A DNA stretch of 64,000 bases from Marinobacter antarcticus (GCF_011049865.1 NZ_DRGY01000049.1:1-64000), one strand, 5' to 3'; shown: positions 11,143 to 20,718, counted from the first letter of the stretch. Program-made: numbers and translations. Notes: a model not told the origin generated them from the sequence alone.

Positions 11143-11589
11143 ATGAAACGCGTCATTAAAATGTCACAGGCATGGATAGCCGCGTTTTCGTTGGGGATCC
11201 TGCTCACAGGGTGTGGAGGAGATTCTGATTCCGCCGATACCAGTACAAGTTCCGGGCTTTATAGCCCGGGCACCGCGGGCGTGGTCAGCAGACCGGCTCT
11301 TCCGGGAACAGAAAGGTCCGCGATCCTGAGTTGGAACGCACCCGAAAGCCGGGTAAATGGTGAGGGGATCAAAATGGCGGAGCTGGATGAGTACATCATT
11401 CGCTACGGCCAGGACGCCGATAATCTGGACCGGGAGATTGTGATCTCGGATGCGCAAGTGGATGCTCACATGACGCACAAGGTGAGTGGGCTGGGCAGCG
11501 GAACCTGGTACTTTACGATCCTGGTTCGGGACAACAACGGTTTGGTGAGTGCGCCCTCCGCCGTTGTTGACAAACAAATCAGATCCTGA
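11143..11589 (+). CDS. Fibronectin type III-like lipoprotein
   Basis: Predicted 148-residue outer-membrane or periplasmic lipoprotein. The N-terminus has a signal peptide with lipobox LLTGC (Cys about residue 24), then a Ser/Asp-rich linker. The body from about residue 55 looks like one fibronectin type III fold (AILSWNAPES...YIIRYG...GTWYFTILVRDNNGLVSAPS). The 3' end overlaps the convergent sensor-kinase gene by 11 bases, so both stop codons lie inside the other gene. The FnIII-like repeats of the FecR protein in the neighbouring operon make a shared envelope role plausible, but no specific function can be assigned. Confidence 0.75.
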   Translation: MKRVIKMSQAWIAAFSLGILLTGCGGDSDSADTSTSSGLYSPGTAGVVSRPALPGTERSAILSWNAPESRVNGEGIKMAELDEYIIRYGQDADNLDREIVISDAQVDAHMTHKVSGLGSGTWYFTILVRDNNGLVSAPSAVVDKQIRS

Positions 11590-14152
11590 TCATCGGATCT
11601 GCAATTGGAAGTTTAAGTGTGAAAGAGGAGCCTTCTCCGGGGCTGGAGACAACAGAGATTTCACCCCGGTGTTTTTCCACGACGGTTTTCACAAACGAAA
11701 GCCCCAGTCCGGCCCCGTGAATGCCGGACATCTCACTGCTTTTCTGCCGACGGTAACGGTCAAACAGGTGGGGCAGTTCGTCTGCATCTATGCCAGTACC
11801 TTCGTCCGCGATGGTCAGGCACGCCTGATGCCCGGCACGAAATACCTGGAGGCTCACCGCTGAGCCTCCAGGGCTGTATTGCACAGCGTTGGTTAACAGG
11901 TTAATGACCGCCCGCTCAAGCAGCTCTGCGTTGCCTTTCAGCCATAGATCTTCGGTACCTTGCAGTTGCAATGAAATGCGTTTTTCCAGTGCCTGCTCGC
12001 TCACGCTGTCGCGGGCGTTTTCAACAATGGCCAAAAACTCGCACTCATAAAAGCGGGTTTCCGTCAGTTGCTCGGCCCGGGCCAACTGAACAAACTCCTC
12101 GGCCAAATGATAGCTTCGCCTTGCAAGCCGCCCCAGCTGTTCCAGCTGGTTTTTATCGATATGCGTAGGGTCGCGCTTTAACTGTTCGATCAGTGCCAAT
12201 TGCGACACAAGCGGCGAGCGGACATCGTGAGAAATGAAGTCAATGGCTTCTCGGTGCTGACGTTGCTGTGCCCGCAGTTCGGAAATATCAGAAATGTTGG
12301 CAATGATGCCGTGTTGCCCTCGGTCTGGAAGAGCAAAGGGCGCGAAATGAATGAGAAAGTCTTTGTCCCGGAGTTGCAGATCCACCGTTCGGCTCTGCAG
12401 CAGCGTGAGCGTTTCCGATACGGTTTCATGCCAGGGTGGGGTTTCACGGGGGTCGTGGCCCGCCAGGAGTCGTGTCAAAGGAAGCCCCGCCAGGCTGGGC
12501 ATGGGTTCCTTGAACCACTCTTCTATGTGACCGTTTGCAAAGCGTATGATGCCTAATTCATCGGTTACGATGATGCCATCTGGCATGCGCTCAAAGCTGC
12601 GGCGGATAAACTCCTGAGTTTGGTTCAGCCGGTCAGTGGCCACTTTGACGCGCTCAATACGCGCCGAAATATTTTCACTGGGCCTGAACATTCTTGTTGT
12701 CTTGCCTGAGCTTGAGAGTTTTAGCCGCTGCAAATAGCGTTGAATGGCGTCTCTGCTCAGATCGTTGGGCAGCGTCAGGCCCAGCGTGTAGCGGCTCTTA
12801 CCCCGGATCAACTGAATCCAGCTTTGGTTTCCGTCATTTCGCCAGTGCCCTGGCTCCAGGTAATCCGGAACGTCGGCCAGTTCCATATTCTGGGCGGAAA
12901 GGATGTTCTCGTTCTCCATCAGCAGCCAGCCCTGCGGTTGGAAGAGCGCCTGAAAGTGCTCGAGAAGCTGTGTTAGCGGCCGTTTTGACGTATCTGGCAG
13001 TGCCACTCGCGGGCTGCGAACCAGTACGTCCAGTTGTCGATTGAGGAACTGATTGGTCATAGCCAGGCGCAAACCGCTGGCGATCGGGAACGCAATAAGT
13101 GGAATGATCAAAGCGTGGGCGATGGGCAGCCAAACCTGGAATGCGGTTAGCAACACAATACACACGCCAAGGATAGCGGCGCTGGTGGTTACGCAGGCCG
13201 TTAACGTGCGGGCAGGGCGCATGCGAGGCAGCAGAACCGCCAATGCGGCCAGTGTGACGATCGCCAGCACGATACCGGCCCACTCAGGCGCCGGTTTGAT
13301 CAGGCGCCCCTGCTGGTTCGCTGAAAAGGTGTTGGCGTGGAACTCCACGCCGGACATCGGCCGGCTCAAGCCGGAAAAGGGCGTTGGTACACTGTCCCCC
13401 AATCCCGCAGCAGTCGCACCAACGAAAACGGTTTTGCCACCAAACACGTCCGGTGCTGGCGGGGTGTTCAGTACGTCGCTGTAGGAATACGTGGGCAGTG
13501 TGCCGGCACCGCCCACAAACGGAACGATACGATAGTGGTCGCGCACGTTTACAAAGGAGGGCAAATCGTGCGGGTCGTGTTGCCTGGGTTTGACCCCCGA
13601 GGCTGCGAGTCCAAGCGCAGGCCAAAGCTGACGCGCCATGCCGTTAAAGAGATAGAGCCCTCTGGCAATACCATCGTGATCGAGTTCGACGTGCACATGG
13701 CCAAGGCCGGCAGCCGCCGTGATCAGGTCACTAGTGGGGAACTGCTCACTCAGCAACAAGTGCGAACTTGGGGGCGACAGGTGCACCGGCAGAATAACCT
13801 TGCCGTGAGCCTCCATGGCGCGCTTCAGCCCGGCATCATCCCGAGACGGTTCGGTGAACAGCACGTCAAATACAATGGTTTCGGCCCCCGCTTTGTGGAG
13901 CTTTTCAACCAGGGCAGCATGGGTTTTCCGCGGCCAAGGCCAACGACCCTGCTGAGACAGGCTGAGATCGTCAATAGCGACGATCACGACGTTCGGTGAC
14001 GGGGCGGCGGGGCTGGCAAGCATGGCAGAATCAAGAAGCCAGTAATCAATCCGTTGTGGCAGGGCCGTCGCTTCTGCTAGCAGAAATATCAACAGGAATG
14101 CCAAGCCGAGGGTCCATGGAGTCGTTTTTATTGGCAGCCAATCCCGGGTCAT
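11579..14152 (-). CDS. CHASE2-domain sensor histidine kinase with PAS
   Basis: Hybrid-free sensor kinase of 857 residues. Order: N-terminal membrane anchor (about 12-30), extracytoplasmic CHASE2 sensor (about 35-290, with VVIVAIDDLSLSQQGRWPWPR and KTVFVGATAAGLGDSVPTP), three clustered transmembrane helices (about 295-370), a linker, a PAS domain (about 515-620, FERMPDGIIVTDELGIIRFANG), a HisKA phospho-acceptor region (FISHDVRSPL, His642) and an HATPase domain (NLLTNAVQYSPGG, DEGTGI, GAGLGLSFV). It is the last gene of a leftward operon after the response regulator and the LysM/FecR protein, which presumably form its pathway. The CHASE2 ligand is unknown. Confidence 0.88.
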   Translation of the reverse strand: MTRDWLPIKTTPWTLGLAFLLIFLLAEATALPQRIDYWLLDSAMLASPAAPSPNVVIVAIDDLSLSQQGRWPWPRKTHAALVEKLHKAGAETIVFDVLFTEPSRDDAGLKRAMEAHGKVILPVHLSPPSSHLLLSEQFPTSDLITAAAGLGHVHVELDHDGIARGLYLFNGMARQLWPALGLAASGVKPRQHDPHDLPSFVNVRDHYRIVPFVGGAGTLPTYSYSDVLNTPPAPDVFGGKTVFVGATAAGLGDSVPTPFSGLSRPMSGVEFHANTFSANQQGRLIKPAPEWAGIVLAIVTLAALAVLLPRMRPARTLTACVTTSAAILGVCIVLLTAFQVWLPIAHALIIPLIAFPIASGLRLAMTNQFLNRQLDVLVRSPRVALPDTSKRPLTQLLEHFQALFQPQGWLLMENENILSAQNMELADVPDYLEPGHWRNDGNQSWIQLIRGKSRYTLGLTLPNDLSRDAIQRYLQRLKLSSSGKTTRMFRPSENISARIERVKVATDRLNQTQEFIRRSFERMPDGIIVTDELGIIRFANGHIEEWFKEPMPSLAGLPLTRLLAGHDPRETPPWHETVSETLTLLQSRTVDLQLRDKDFLIHFAPFALPDRGQHGIIANISDISELRAQQRQHREAIDFISHDVRSPLVSQLALIEQLKRDPTHIDKNQLEQLGRLARRSYHLAEEFVQLARAEQLTETRFYECEFLAIVENARDSVSEQALEKRISLQLQGTEDLWLKGNAELLERAVINLLTNAVQYSPGGSAVSLQVFRAGHQACLTIADEGTGIDADELPHLFDRYRRQKSSEMSGIHGAGLGLSFVKTVVEKHRGEISVVSSPGEGSSFTLKLPIADPMIRI

Positions 14153-14185
14153 GAGTCCTGCTGTAGGTGTTTGTCGTTAACGATG

Positions 14186-15832
14186 TTATTCCAGGTACAA
14201 CTCCCTCCCTGGTCCCCAGCGGCTTTGTAACGGGCCGTCAGAAAGCGCTTTCAAGCGAACAAAATACCGCCTTCCGGGAATAAGACGCAAGGCCGCTGTG
14301 GTATCTGGCAACGTGGCTTCTTTGATAATGTTGTTGAAACCCGGTTCTTCCGCAAGCTGCATTCGATAATTGGCGGCCGTATCAACCTTCTGCCAGAACA
14401 CACGAACCTGGCTGTCGACATAATTAATGCTGATAATGCGCACCGGCGGCAGCGTTCCGTTTACGATCAGTTTACGGGGCTGTGTTGTTGCCACCGAGTT
14501 GCCACCCGCTTCCGTCACAACGCGCCAGTAATACTGGCCAGGGCTCAGGGGGCGTGAAGGCAAAGCCGTTGTTTCCGGTGCCCACTCGCTGGTCGCAACC
14601 AGATTCCCGAAGGCGTCGTCTTCTGCAATTTCAACTCGGGCTACTTCGTTTTCACCGTTGAGAGTCCAGCGAAACTCCGGCATGTCGTCATTTACGCTGC
14701 CGTCGTTTTCCGGCGTCAGCAAGCTGGCTGTGCGGGCCTTAAGGTTCACTTCTATCGGTAATATGCCTGGCATGCCTGCGGTACCTTGCGGATCAAGCGC
14801 CGCCAGATGAATTTCATACTTGCCGTTATCCAGACGACTGATGTCGAAGCGGCTTCCTTTGACTTCGCGGCTTTCAACCCAGCGTCCGCTGTCTGTTTCG
14901 AAGATGTCCAGGCGATAGTCAGTTGCAGCGCTTTGTTGCCAGGTCATCTCTGCGGGGAGCCGGGTGAGTATCGGAGGAAGCGGGCTGATGTCCGGTGCCG
15001 GCGGCATTCTGTGAATGCTCAATTTGTTGTTGCCGCCGCTGCTATTGCTGGCAACCGTTGCGCTGTAACCGGCGGGAATCCGCTGAGTCTGGTTGGGTGC
15101 GCCGAAATCAACCACGCCTTCGGTCACCTGTAAACGGGTGCCCTCCTGCCCGGTTTGCAATGAGAATGCCGTACCGCGAACGGCGGCAACCGCAGACGGC
15201 GTTTCAATTTCAAAGCGTGCGCCGCCCTCAATAACGGGTTTGACCCGGGTGTGGACTTCTCCGCGGTTGAGCCTGAGGCGCGTATCCACCATGCCGGTTT
15301 TACCGTACTGAGTCAGACGGTTGAATATGAGCCGTGAATTCGGTGAGAGACGAACTTCCGAGCCGTCAGCCAGTACAATGGTCGCAGCACCCGCGCTGGA
15401 GAACACCTCATCGCTCACGCGTATTAGCGTGCCGTTGGTCAGAGGCCTTTTTCGGCCGTCAATACCGGATATCAGTTGAACATTGCCAGAGACAGAGGCA
15501 GCCCGTGCAGGGTTGGGTTGTCTCTTCAGCCAGGATAGAGGGATACGAATACGATCACCCTCTCCCAGAGTCGCGTGATTTTCAATGGCGTTGTATTGAA
15601 GCAGTTGGCTCGAGCTGTAGCTTTTTAGCAGAAGATCGTTGGCGACTTCCGGAAAGCTCTCACCCGGTGTCAGCGTGTAAATCCACTCGGGTGCGGCGTT
15701 GCTGGCGACGCTTGTTAATGTTGGCGCAGACCCCCGGGTTATAGGCAGATCAGCACACACTGGCGTGCCCAGCGCCAAAAGAGCCAGCAAAAGGACTGCG
15801 TTGATAAAAGCAGGCATGCGGTGTTCAGTCAT
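14186..15832 (-). CDS. LysM and FecR domain exported protein
   Basis: 548-residue exported protein. A signal peptide (about 1-27) is followed by a LysM-like domain (about 50-115, YTLTPGESFPEVANDLL ... GEGDRIRIPLSWL), a FecR domain (about 120-260, with VLADGSEVRLSPNSRLIFNR and TPSAVAAVRGTAFSLQ) and three Fn3-like repeats to the C-terminus. LysM implies peptidoglycan contact. FecR-type domains without a TonB/anti-sigma context, as here, are common beside CHASE2 sensors. The start overlaps the response-regulator stop by eight bases and the kinase gene follows after 33 bases, so the three are probably co-transcribed. Confidence 0.85.
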   Translation of the reverse strand: MTEHRMPAFINAVLLLALLALGTPVCADLPITRGSAPTLTSVASNAAPEWIYTLTPGESFPEVANDLLLKSYSSSQLLQYNAIENHATLGEGDRIRIPLSWLKRQPNPARAASVSGNVQLISGIDGRKRPLTNGTLIRVSDEVFSSAGAATIVLADGSEVRLSPNSRLIFNRLTQYGKTGMVDTRLRLNRGEVHTRVKPVIEGGARFEIETPSAVAAVRGTAFSLQTGQEGTRLQVTEGVVDFGAPNQTQRIPAGYSATVASNSSGGNNKLSIHRMPPAPDISPLPPILTRLPAEMTWQQSAATDYRLDIFETDSGRWVESREVKGSRFDISRLDNGKYEIHLAALDPQGTAGMPGILPIEVNLKARTASLLTPENDGSVNDDMPEFRWTLNGENEVARVEIAEDDAFGNLVATSEWAPETTALPSRPLSPGQYYWRVVTEAGGNSVATTQPRKLIVNGTLPPVRIISINYVDSQVRVFWQKVDTAANYRMQLAEEPGFNNIIKEATLPDTTAALRLIPGRRYFVRLKALSDGPLQSRWGPGRELYLE

Positions 15833-16538
15833 GCGGCGTTTGCGCTTCCATATCGGCTTTCATGGCTTCGAGACGATAGCCGCGCTGGTAGATTGTTTTG
15901 ATGCGGAACCCGTTTTCCGGATTCAAACCCAAGCGACGTCTTAGCCGGCTCATGTGAGTGTCTACGGTTCGGGTGTTTATGTCCTTTGCCAGCCCCCACA
16001 CTCTTTCAAGAAGCACCTCGCGGGTAAGCAGGCGGCCCTGGTTTTGAAATAGGAACAGGGTCAGATCAAAGTCTTTGTCGGTCAATGTAAGCGCTTCACC
16101 GTGGAGCGACACGGTTCTGTGCTGGGTATTGATGTCAAAAGGACCGTATTTAAGCACTTCTTTTTCATTGTCCGGATTGGCGCGGCGGGCCAAGGCGTTA
16201 ATGCGAGCTACCAGTTCCGCAGCTCGAGCAGGCTTCGCGAGAAAGTCGTCCGCGCCTGCGTCCAGGGCATGAACAATATCGGATTCGCTGTCGCGCTGGG
16301 TAAGAAACACCACGGGAATTGGCCAGTTGATCTGAGCCCTTACGCTTTTGAGCACGTCAATGCCGGTCATGTCAGGAATCTGCCAATCAAGAATCATCAG
16401 GTCGTAACTGCGGTGCAATGCAGCGCTGAGAAAACTCTGGCCCGTTGGAAAGCTATCGCAGTGATGGCCACGCTCAGTCAGAATGGACTGTATGTGCTGC
16501 GCCTGTTCGTGTTGATCTTCAAGCAGAGCGATGCGCAT
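15825..16538 (-). CDS. OmpR-family response regulator
   Basis: 237-residue two-component regulator: receiver domain at residues 1-115 with acidic pocket ED (7-8), phospho-acceptor Asp51 in LMILDWQIPD and the conserved Lys in FLAKPAR; winged-helix DNA-binding domain at about 135-230 (LTDKDFDLTLFLFQNQGRLLTREVLLERVWG, TRTVDTHMSRLRRRL). It is the first gene of the leftward operon with the LysM/FecR protein and CHASE2 kinase, its likely cognate partner. Target genes are unknown. Confidence 0.92.
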   Translation of the reverse strand: MRIALLEDQHEQAQHIQSILTERGHHCDSFPTGQSFLSAALHRSYDLMILDWQIPDMTGIDVLKSVRAQINWPIPVVFLTQRDSESDIVHALDAGADDFLAKPARAAELVARINALARRANPDNEKEVLKYGPFDINTQHRTVSLHGEALTLTDKDFDLTLFLFQNQGRLLTREVLLERVWGLAKDINTRTVDTHMSRLRRRLGLNPENGFRIKTIYQRGYRLEAMKADMEAQTPHD

Positions 16539-16654
16539 TGCGCCTCTCCTGGAGTCTTGGGTGTTGTGTTGCGAGTCTGTGTCGCGGTGTGCGATATAGG
16601 ATGTTCTTTCATATCAGATGATTATCACAAATTGCCGCAGAGCATTCAGTGTCG

Positions 16655-18817
16655 TTATGTAGATTTGCGTAAACGAATGGAAGGCTTTCCGTCATCGTCA
16701 TCCAGTGTTTGTCGGCAGGCTGGGAAATTACTGCAGCCCCAGAACCAGCCTTTTTTACCTTTTCGTCTCACCAGCGGTGAAAAGCAGTGGGGGCAGGGGA
16801 TGGGCTTTTGTCCGGTGCCGTCTTGCGGCGAGGCATCCTCAAGCGGGCGTGTTCCGCGGCAGTCGGGGTAACGAATGCAGGCGAAAAAGCGACCAAACTT
16901 GCCATCTCTCTCCGTCATCGGAGAGCGGCATTTCGGGCAGTTGGGCGCGTCTATTTTCGGCTCGGAGTCAGGCACATCAGCGGCAGGGCCGATAAAGCGA
17001 CGGATTTCCGCTTTCAGGGTTTTGAGGAATTCCCGGGGATCGTCCTCACCCCTGCGAATACCTTCCAGGGTTGCCTCCCAAACCGCGGTTCTGTCTGGTT
17101 TGCTAACAGATTCCGGGAGCGCGCTGATCAGTGCTTTACCTTTGTCGGTAGCGCGAATGTAACGGCTGTCGCGGAACAGGTAGTCCCGTTTGAACAGGGT
17201 ATCGATGATGTTTGCACGGGTGGCTTCAGTGCCAAGGCCGTCTGTCTCCCGAAGGGTTTTTCGCAGCTCTGGGTCGATTACAAAACGGGCAATGTTGGTC
17301 ATTGCCGATAGCAACGTGGCATCGGTGAAGTGCTGGGGCGGCTGGGTTTTGCGCTCCTTTACGGTGGCCTCTTCGCAGAACACGGGCTCACCCGTATCCA
17401 GGTGCGGCAACGGGGGCTTGTCTGCCTCCTTTTTGCTGTCCCGCAATTTTAGCTCAAGGGCTTTCCAGCCAGGCTCGAGCACGGCGGTTTCTGTGGCGCG
17501 AAATCGGTGTGCGCCTACCTGCACGGTAAGCCGGCCTTCACGATGGATGGCGTCTGCTGAAAACTGCATCAGATAATAGCGACTGACCAGGCCGTAAATT
17601 TTCTGTTCGGCTTCGCTGAGTTTGCCATTAGGCGCCGTGCGACTGGTCGGGATGATGGCGTGGTGGGCATCCACTTTCTTGTCGTTCCAGGCCGACGTTT
17701 TGCGGCTGAAATCAGCGTTGGCGCAAGCTTCGGCCAGTTCGGAAGAAACACGACCAATAGCCCCGGTGACCTGTTCGCGCTGCGCATAATGCCCCTCGGG
17801 CAGGTACCGACAGTCAGAGCGAGGGTAGGTAATGAGCTGGTGCCGCTCGTACAGATTCTGGGCGGTATCCAGCACATCTTTTGCCCCCATGCGGAACAGT
17901 CGGCCAGCTTCTATCTGCAAGGCTGAAAGCGACAAGGGTAAAGGCGGCGCTTCGGGCCGGTCACGAAAGCGGGAGCCTGCAACCGAGCCGGGCCGGCTAT
18001 GAATGCTGGCCGCAATCTGATCGGCTGTTGCGCGATCCAGCAAGCGGTTCTCTTCGTCCAGATGTTCCTGAAACTGTTCGTCCGGAAGCCAGCGGGCGAT
18101 GAACGACTGCTGATCTGCCTCTTCTTCCTGCGCCTTGAAGCGGGCTTCGATACGGAAGTAGGGCTTGGGATCGAAGTTTCCTATGGTGTTGTCGCGCTCC
18201 ACCACCAGCCCCAGCACCGGGGTTTGAACGCGCCCAACCGAATACACACCCTTTTGCCCTTGCTGCTGATAATGCAAGGTATAAAAGCGGGTGAGGTTGA
18301 TGCCATAAAGCCAGTCAGCCCGCTGTCGGGCGAGCGCCGAATGCGACAGCCTGCGAAACTCCAGGTTGTCCCTGGGTTGCTGAATGGCTTTGGCGACCGC
18401 CGCCGGGGTCAGGTCGTTGATGAGTATTCGCTTTACGGGGGCTTCGCTTCCGAAATACCGTATTACTTCATCAACCAGCAGTTGGCCTTCTCTGTCTGGA
18501 TCGCCGGCGTGAACAATCGTTGTCGCCTGTCTGATCAACGATTCCAAAGCGTTGAGTTGCTGGCGTACGCTGTCTTTAGGGGTTACCTGCCATTTATCCG
18601 GAAACATCGGAAGATCTTGCTGGGACCAGGCTTTCCAGGCCGGGTTGTAGCTGGCGGGTTCTGCGGGTTCCAGCAGGTGGCCAATGCACCAGCTTACGGT
18701 GGCGGCTTCATTACCCTCGCCGCAGCGGATCCAGCCTTGGCCTTTTTGATAGGGGCCAGGGAGGGCGGCGGCAATTGCTCTGCCGAGACTGGGTTTTTCG
18801 GCGATGTAGAGGAGCAT
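16655..18817 (-). CDS. topB: DNA topoisomerase III
   Basis: Type IA topoisomerase (720 residues) that relaxes and decatenates DNA through a 5' phosphotyrosyl intermediate. The Toprim domain is at the N-terminus (LLYIAEKPSLGRAIA, DPDREGQLLVDEV). The catalytic tyrosine lies in LITYPRSDCRYLP (about residue 330). Unlike the shorter E. coli enzyme, the C-terminus carries two visible zinc-ribbon units (CPKC...CIRYPDC and CPHC...CSNFPAC). Monocistronic as far as can be seen; divergent from the bolA-like gene. Confidence 0.95.
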   Translation of the reverse strand: MLLYIAEKPSLGRAIAAALPGPYQKGQGWIRCGEGNEAATVSWCIGHLLEPAEPASYNPAWKAWSQQDLPMFPDKWQVTPKDSVRQQLNALESLIRQATTIVHAGDPDREGQLLVDEVIRYFGSEAPVKRILINDLTPAAVAKAIQQPRDNLEFRRLSHSALARQRADWLYGINLTRFYTLHYQQQGQKGVYSVGRVQTPVLGLVVERDNTIGNFDPKPYFRIEARFKAQEEEADQQSFIARWLPDEQFQEHLDEENRLLDRATADQIAASIHSRPGSVAGSRFRDRPEAPPLPLSLSALQIEAGRLFRMGAKDVLDTAQNLYERHQLITYPRSDCRYLPEGHYAQREQVTGAIGRVSSELAEACANADFSRKTSAWNDKKVDAHHAIIPTSRTAPNGKLSEAEQKIYGLVSRYYLMQFSADAIHREGRLTVQVGAHRFRATETAVLEPGWKALELKLRDSKKEADKPPLPHLDTGEPVFCEEATVKERKTQPPQHFTDATLLSAMTNIARFVIDPELRKTLRETDGLGTEATRANIIDTLFKRDYLFRDSRYIRATDKGKALISALPESVSKPDRTAVWEATLEGIRRGEDDPREFLKTLKAEIRRFIGPAADVPDSEPKIDAPNCPKCRSPMTERDGKFGRFFACIRYPDCRGTRPLEDASPQDGTGQKPIPCPHCFSPLVRRKGKKGWFWGCSNFPACRQTLDDDDGKPSIRLRKST

Positions 18818-18962
18818 GGTTCCGGTATGGTTTTGTGTGGGTTGGCTTGGGACGGGATGGGAATGTGGCGGTTTGGTAGTTGGGTGTCAAGGTTCGGGTA
18901 GCTCGTGTCTTCTGTAGTAGACTGTTTGTCATAGTTAACGCGGATGTGGGAGTTTATAAGCC

Positions 18963-19334
18963 ATGAAAATTCAGAACACGATTGAAGCCAAACTGAACGA
19001 AGCGTTTGACGCCAAGGTTCTTCAGGTGGAAAACGAAAGCCACAAGCACAGTGTGCCGCCAAATTCCGAAACGCACTTCAAGGTGACCATGGTGTCACCG
19101 GCGTTTGCCGGACAGATGAAAGTGAAGCGGCATCAGGCTATTTACAAGCTGCTTGCGGAAGAGTTGGAAAGGGTAGGCGGGGTGCACGCGCTGGCGTTGC
19201 ATCTATACGCTCCTGACGAGTGGGAGGCGTCTGGACAGGTGGTGCCGGCGTCGCCCAATTGTCTGGGTGGGTCCAAAGCCGATCCGCAGCCAGCGGCGTC
19301 AGGCGTTCAAGGTCACAGTGGAGGGCATTCATGA
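18963..19334 (+). CDS. BolA family protein
   Basis: 123 residues with a BolA-type class II KH-like fold: IEAKLNEAFDAKVLQVENESHKH, HFKVTMVSPAFAGQMKVKRHQAIYKLLAEEL and VHALALHLYAPDEW. The conserved His in VHALAL and the upstream His residues fit iron-sulfur partner binding to monothiol glutaredoxins. It is about 20 residues longer than E. coli BolA because of a Gly/Ser/Pro-rich tail. Its stop overlaps the start of the YciO-like gene by four bases (ATGA). Gene name bolA is possible but the subfamily is not certain. Confidence 0.88.
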   Translation: MKIQNTIEAKLNEAFDAKVLQVENESHKHSVPPNSETHFKVTMVSPAFAGQMKVKRHQAIYKLLAEELERVGGVHALALHLYAPDEWEASGQVVPASPNCLGGSKADPQPAASGVQGHSGGHS

Positions 19335-19954
19335 GTCAGTTTTTTCAGATTCATCCCGAGAACCCGCAAAAGCGATTGATCAATCAGGCGGTTGAGATTC
19401 TTCGCCGCGGTGGTGTCGCGGTTTACCCGACAGACTCGGGTTATGCCATTGGTTGTCACTTGGGGGAAAAGCAGGCACAGGATCGCATCAAGCGAATCCG
19501 AAGGCTGGATGACAAGCATAACTTCACGTTGGTGTGTCGTGATCTCTCTGATATCGGGGTTTATGCGAAGGTTGATAACACTCAGTACCGGCTTTTAAAA
19601 ACGTTCACGCCAGGCCCCTATACGTTCATTCTGGATGCAACCGGCGAGGTGCCACGGCGATTGCTGCACCCGAAACGGCGTTCTATCGGTGTTCGGGTGC
19701 CGGATAATGCGATTGTTCAGGCTTTGTTGGGTGAGTTGGGCGAGCCTATTATGAGCAGCACGCTGATATTGCCGGGTGAGACGGATCCTATGACCGATCC
19801 AGAGAAGATTCGGGAGATTCTGGGGCACGACCTGGATCTGATTATCGACGGCGGCTTCTGCGGCACGGAACCCACCACGGTGGTGGACTTCACAGGGGCC
19901 GTACCCTCTGTTACCCGCGTTGGAAAGGGCGACCCGGCTCCGTTTGATGTTTGA
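19331..19954 (+). CDS. YciO/Sua5 (YrdC)-family protein
   Basis: 207 residues of the YrdC/Sua5 dsRNA-binding-fold family, whose best-known members make threonylcarbamoyl-AMP for tRNA t6A. Signatures: GGVAVYPTDSGYAIGC, KHNFTLVCRDLSDIG, FTPGPYTFILDAT and KRRSIGVRVPDN. The overall pattern fits the YciO branch (about 206 residues) more than TsaC/Sua5, so a role in t6A should not be assumed. Start chosen at MSQFFQIHPEN because this ATG overlaps the bolA-like stop. Ends three bases before the convergent gene. Confidence 0.85.
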   Translation: MSQFFQIHPENPQKRLINQAVEILRRGGVAVYPTDSGYAIGCHLGEKQAQDRIKRIRRLDDKHNFTLVCRDLSDIGVYAKVDNTQYRLLKTFTPGPYTFILDATGEVPRRLLHPKRRSIGVRVPDNAIVQALLGELGEPIMSSTLILPGETDPMTDPEKIREILGHDLDLIIDGGFCGTEPTTVVDFTGAVPSVTRVGKGDPAPFDV

Positions 19955-19957
19955 TGT

Positions 19958-20620
19958 TCACGCCCGGGTGTTCAGGTTGAAGGCGTAAGCGCCCCGATTT
20001 GCCGCAGCTTCAAACGGATCGGTAGGCGCTGAGCGGCGCAGGGTATCGTAGCGATGCACGAGATCCTGCAGGCCGTTGAACTGTTGGTTTTCACTGATCA
20101 GTGTGTCCAGCAGTGAATTGTTAACGCCATAGGCCTGGTTGAGCTTCAGGGCGTTATCCATGAAGTCCAGCGTTGGCTCGTTGACGCTCAGCCGACTGAA
20201 GGCGTCTGCAAAGTTTTTATTGACGTTCAGATCATTCTCGATGCGCGTGCGGGTGTCGTCTGCCAGCGTGCCGCCCACCTCAATTTTACCGGCATCACTT
20301 TTACTGACGCTTATTGCTGTGGCCGGGTTCAGGTTGTACTCGGCAAGTTTGTGCCGCAGCGTTTCTCTTATAAAGGCAAGATCCTGCCCTACAGTTTGCT
20401 TGTAATCTGCCAGCGGCAACGTCTGCGATTTCAGGCGGCCGGCATCACTCGCCGAGCCTCCCGACGACGTGAAGCGGTCATCGCCGGGGCTTGCGGGAGG
20501 CGTTGCTTCCACGCTGCCGGCACCTTTGGCCTTCTGGTCTTCTGCCCCCGTGGCGGGCCGGTTCTCCAGAGTTTGCTGGAAGCGGGTGCTGGCCTGAATC
20601 AGAGATGTCAGCAGTGACAT
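19958..20620 (-). CDS. Conserved hypothetical protein
   Basis: 220 residues, not recognised as a named family. No signal peptide or membrane segment. The first about 75 residues are Ser/Gly/Pro-rich and probably disordered; the remainder is mostly helical (DYKQTVGQDLAFIRETLRHKLAEY; FMDNALKLNQAYGVNNSLLDTLI). The composition somewhat resembles internal segments of flagellar or secreted structural proteins, but that is only an impression. A clear GGAGGA site precedes the ATG. A 34-base inverted repeat lies just upstream (20659-20692). Confidence 0.7.
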   Translation of the reverse strand: MSLLTSLIQASTRFQQTLENRPATGAEDQKAKGAGSVEATPPASPGDDRFTSSGGSASDAGRLKSQTLPLADYKQTVGQDLAFIRETLRHKLAEYNLNPATAISVSKSDAGKIEVGGTLADDTRTRIENDLNVNKNFADAFSRLSVNEPTLDFMDNALKLNQAYGVNNSLLDTLISENQQFNGLQDLVHRYDTLRRSAPTDPFEAAANRGAYAFNLNTRA

Positions 20621-20658
20621 ATCGTTTTATCCTCCATTGGCTCGCGGCGCGCGTGCCA

Positions 20659-20692
20659 GAATATGCTTGTTAACAAGTTAATAAGCATATTC
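20659..20692. repeat. Inverted repeat upstream of hypothetical gene
   Basis: Perfect 10-bp arms GAATATGCTT (20659-20668) and AAGCATATTC (20683-20692) around 14 bases; the palindrome CTTGTTAACAAG (20666-20677) overlaps the left arm. It sits between rnk and the hypothetical gene on the minus strand, 39 bases upstream of the latter's ATG. No T run follows, so an operator or RNA hairpin is more likely than an intrinsic terminator. Confidence 0.5.
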
Positions 20693-20718
20693 CGGGCCAT
20701 CAGGATAGAGACGGCTGA

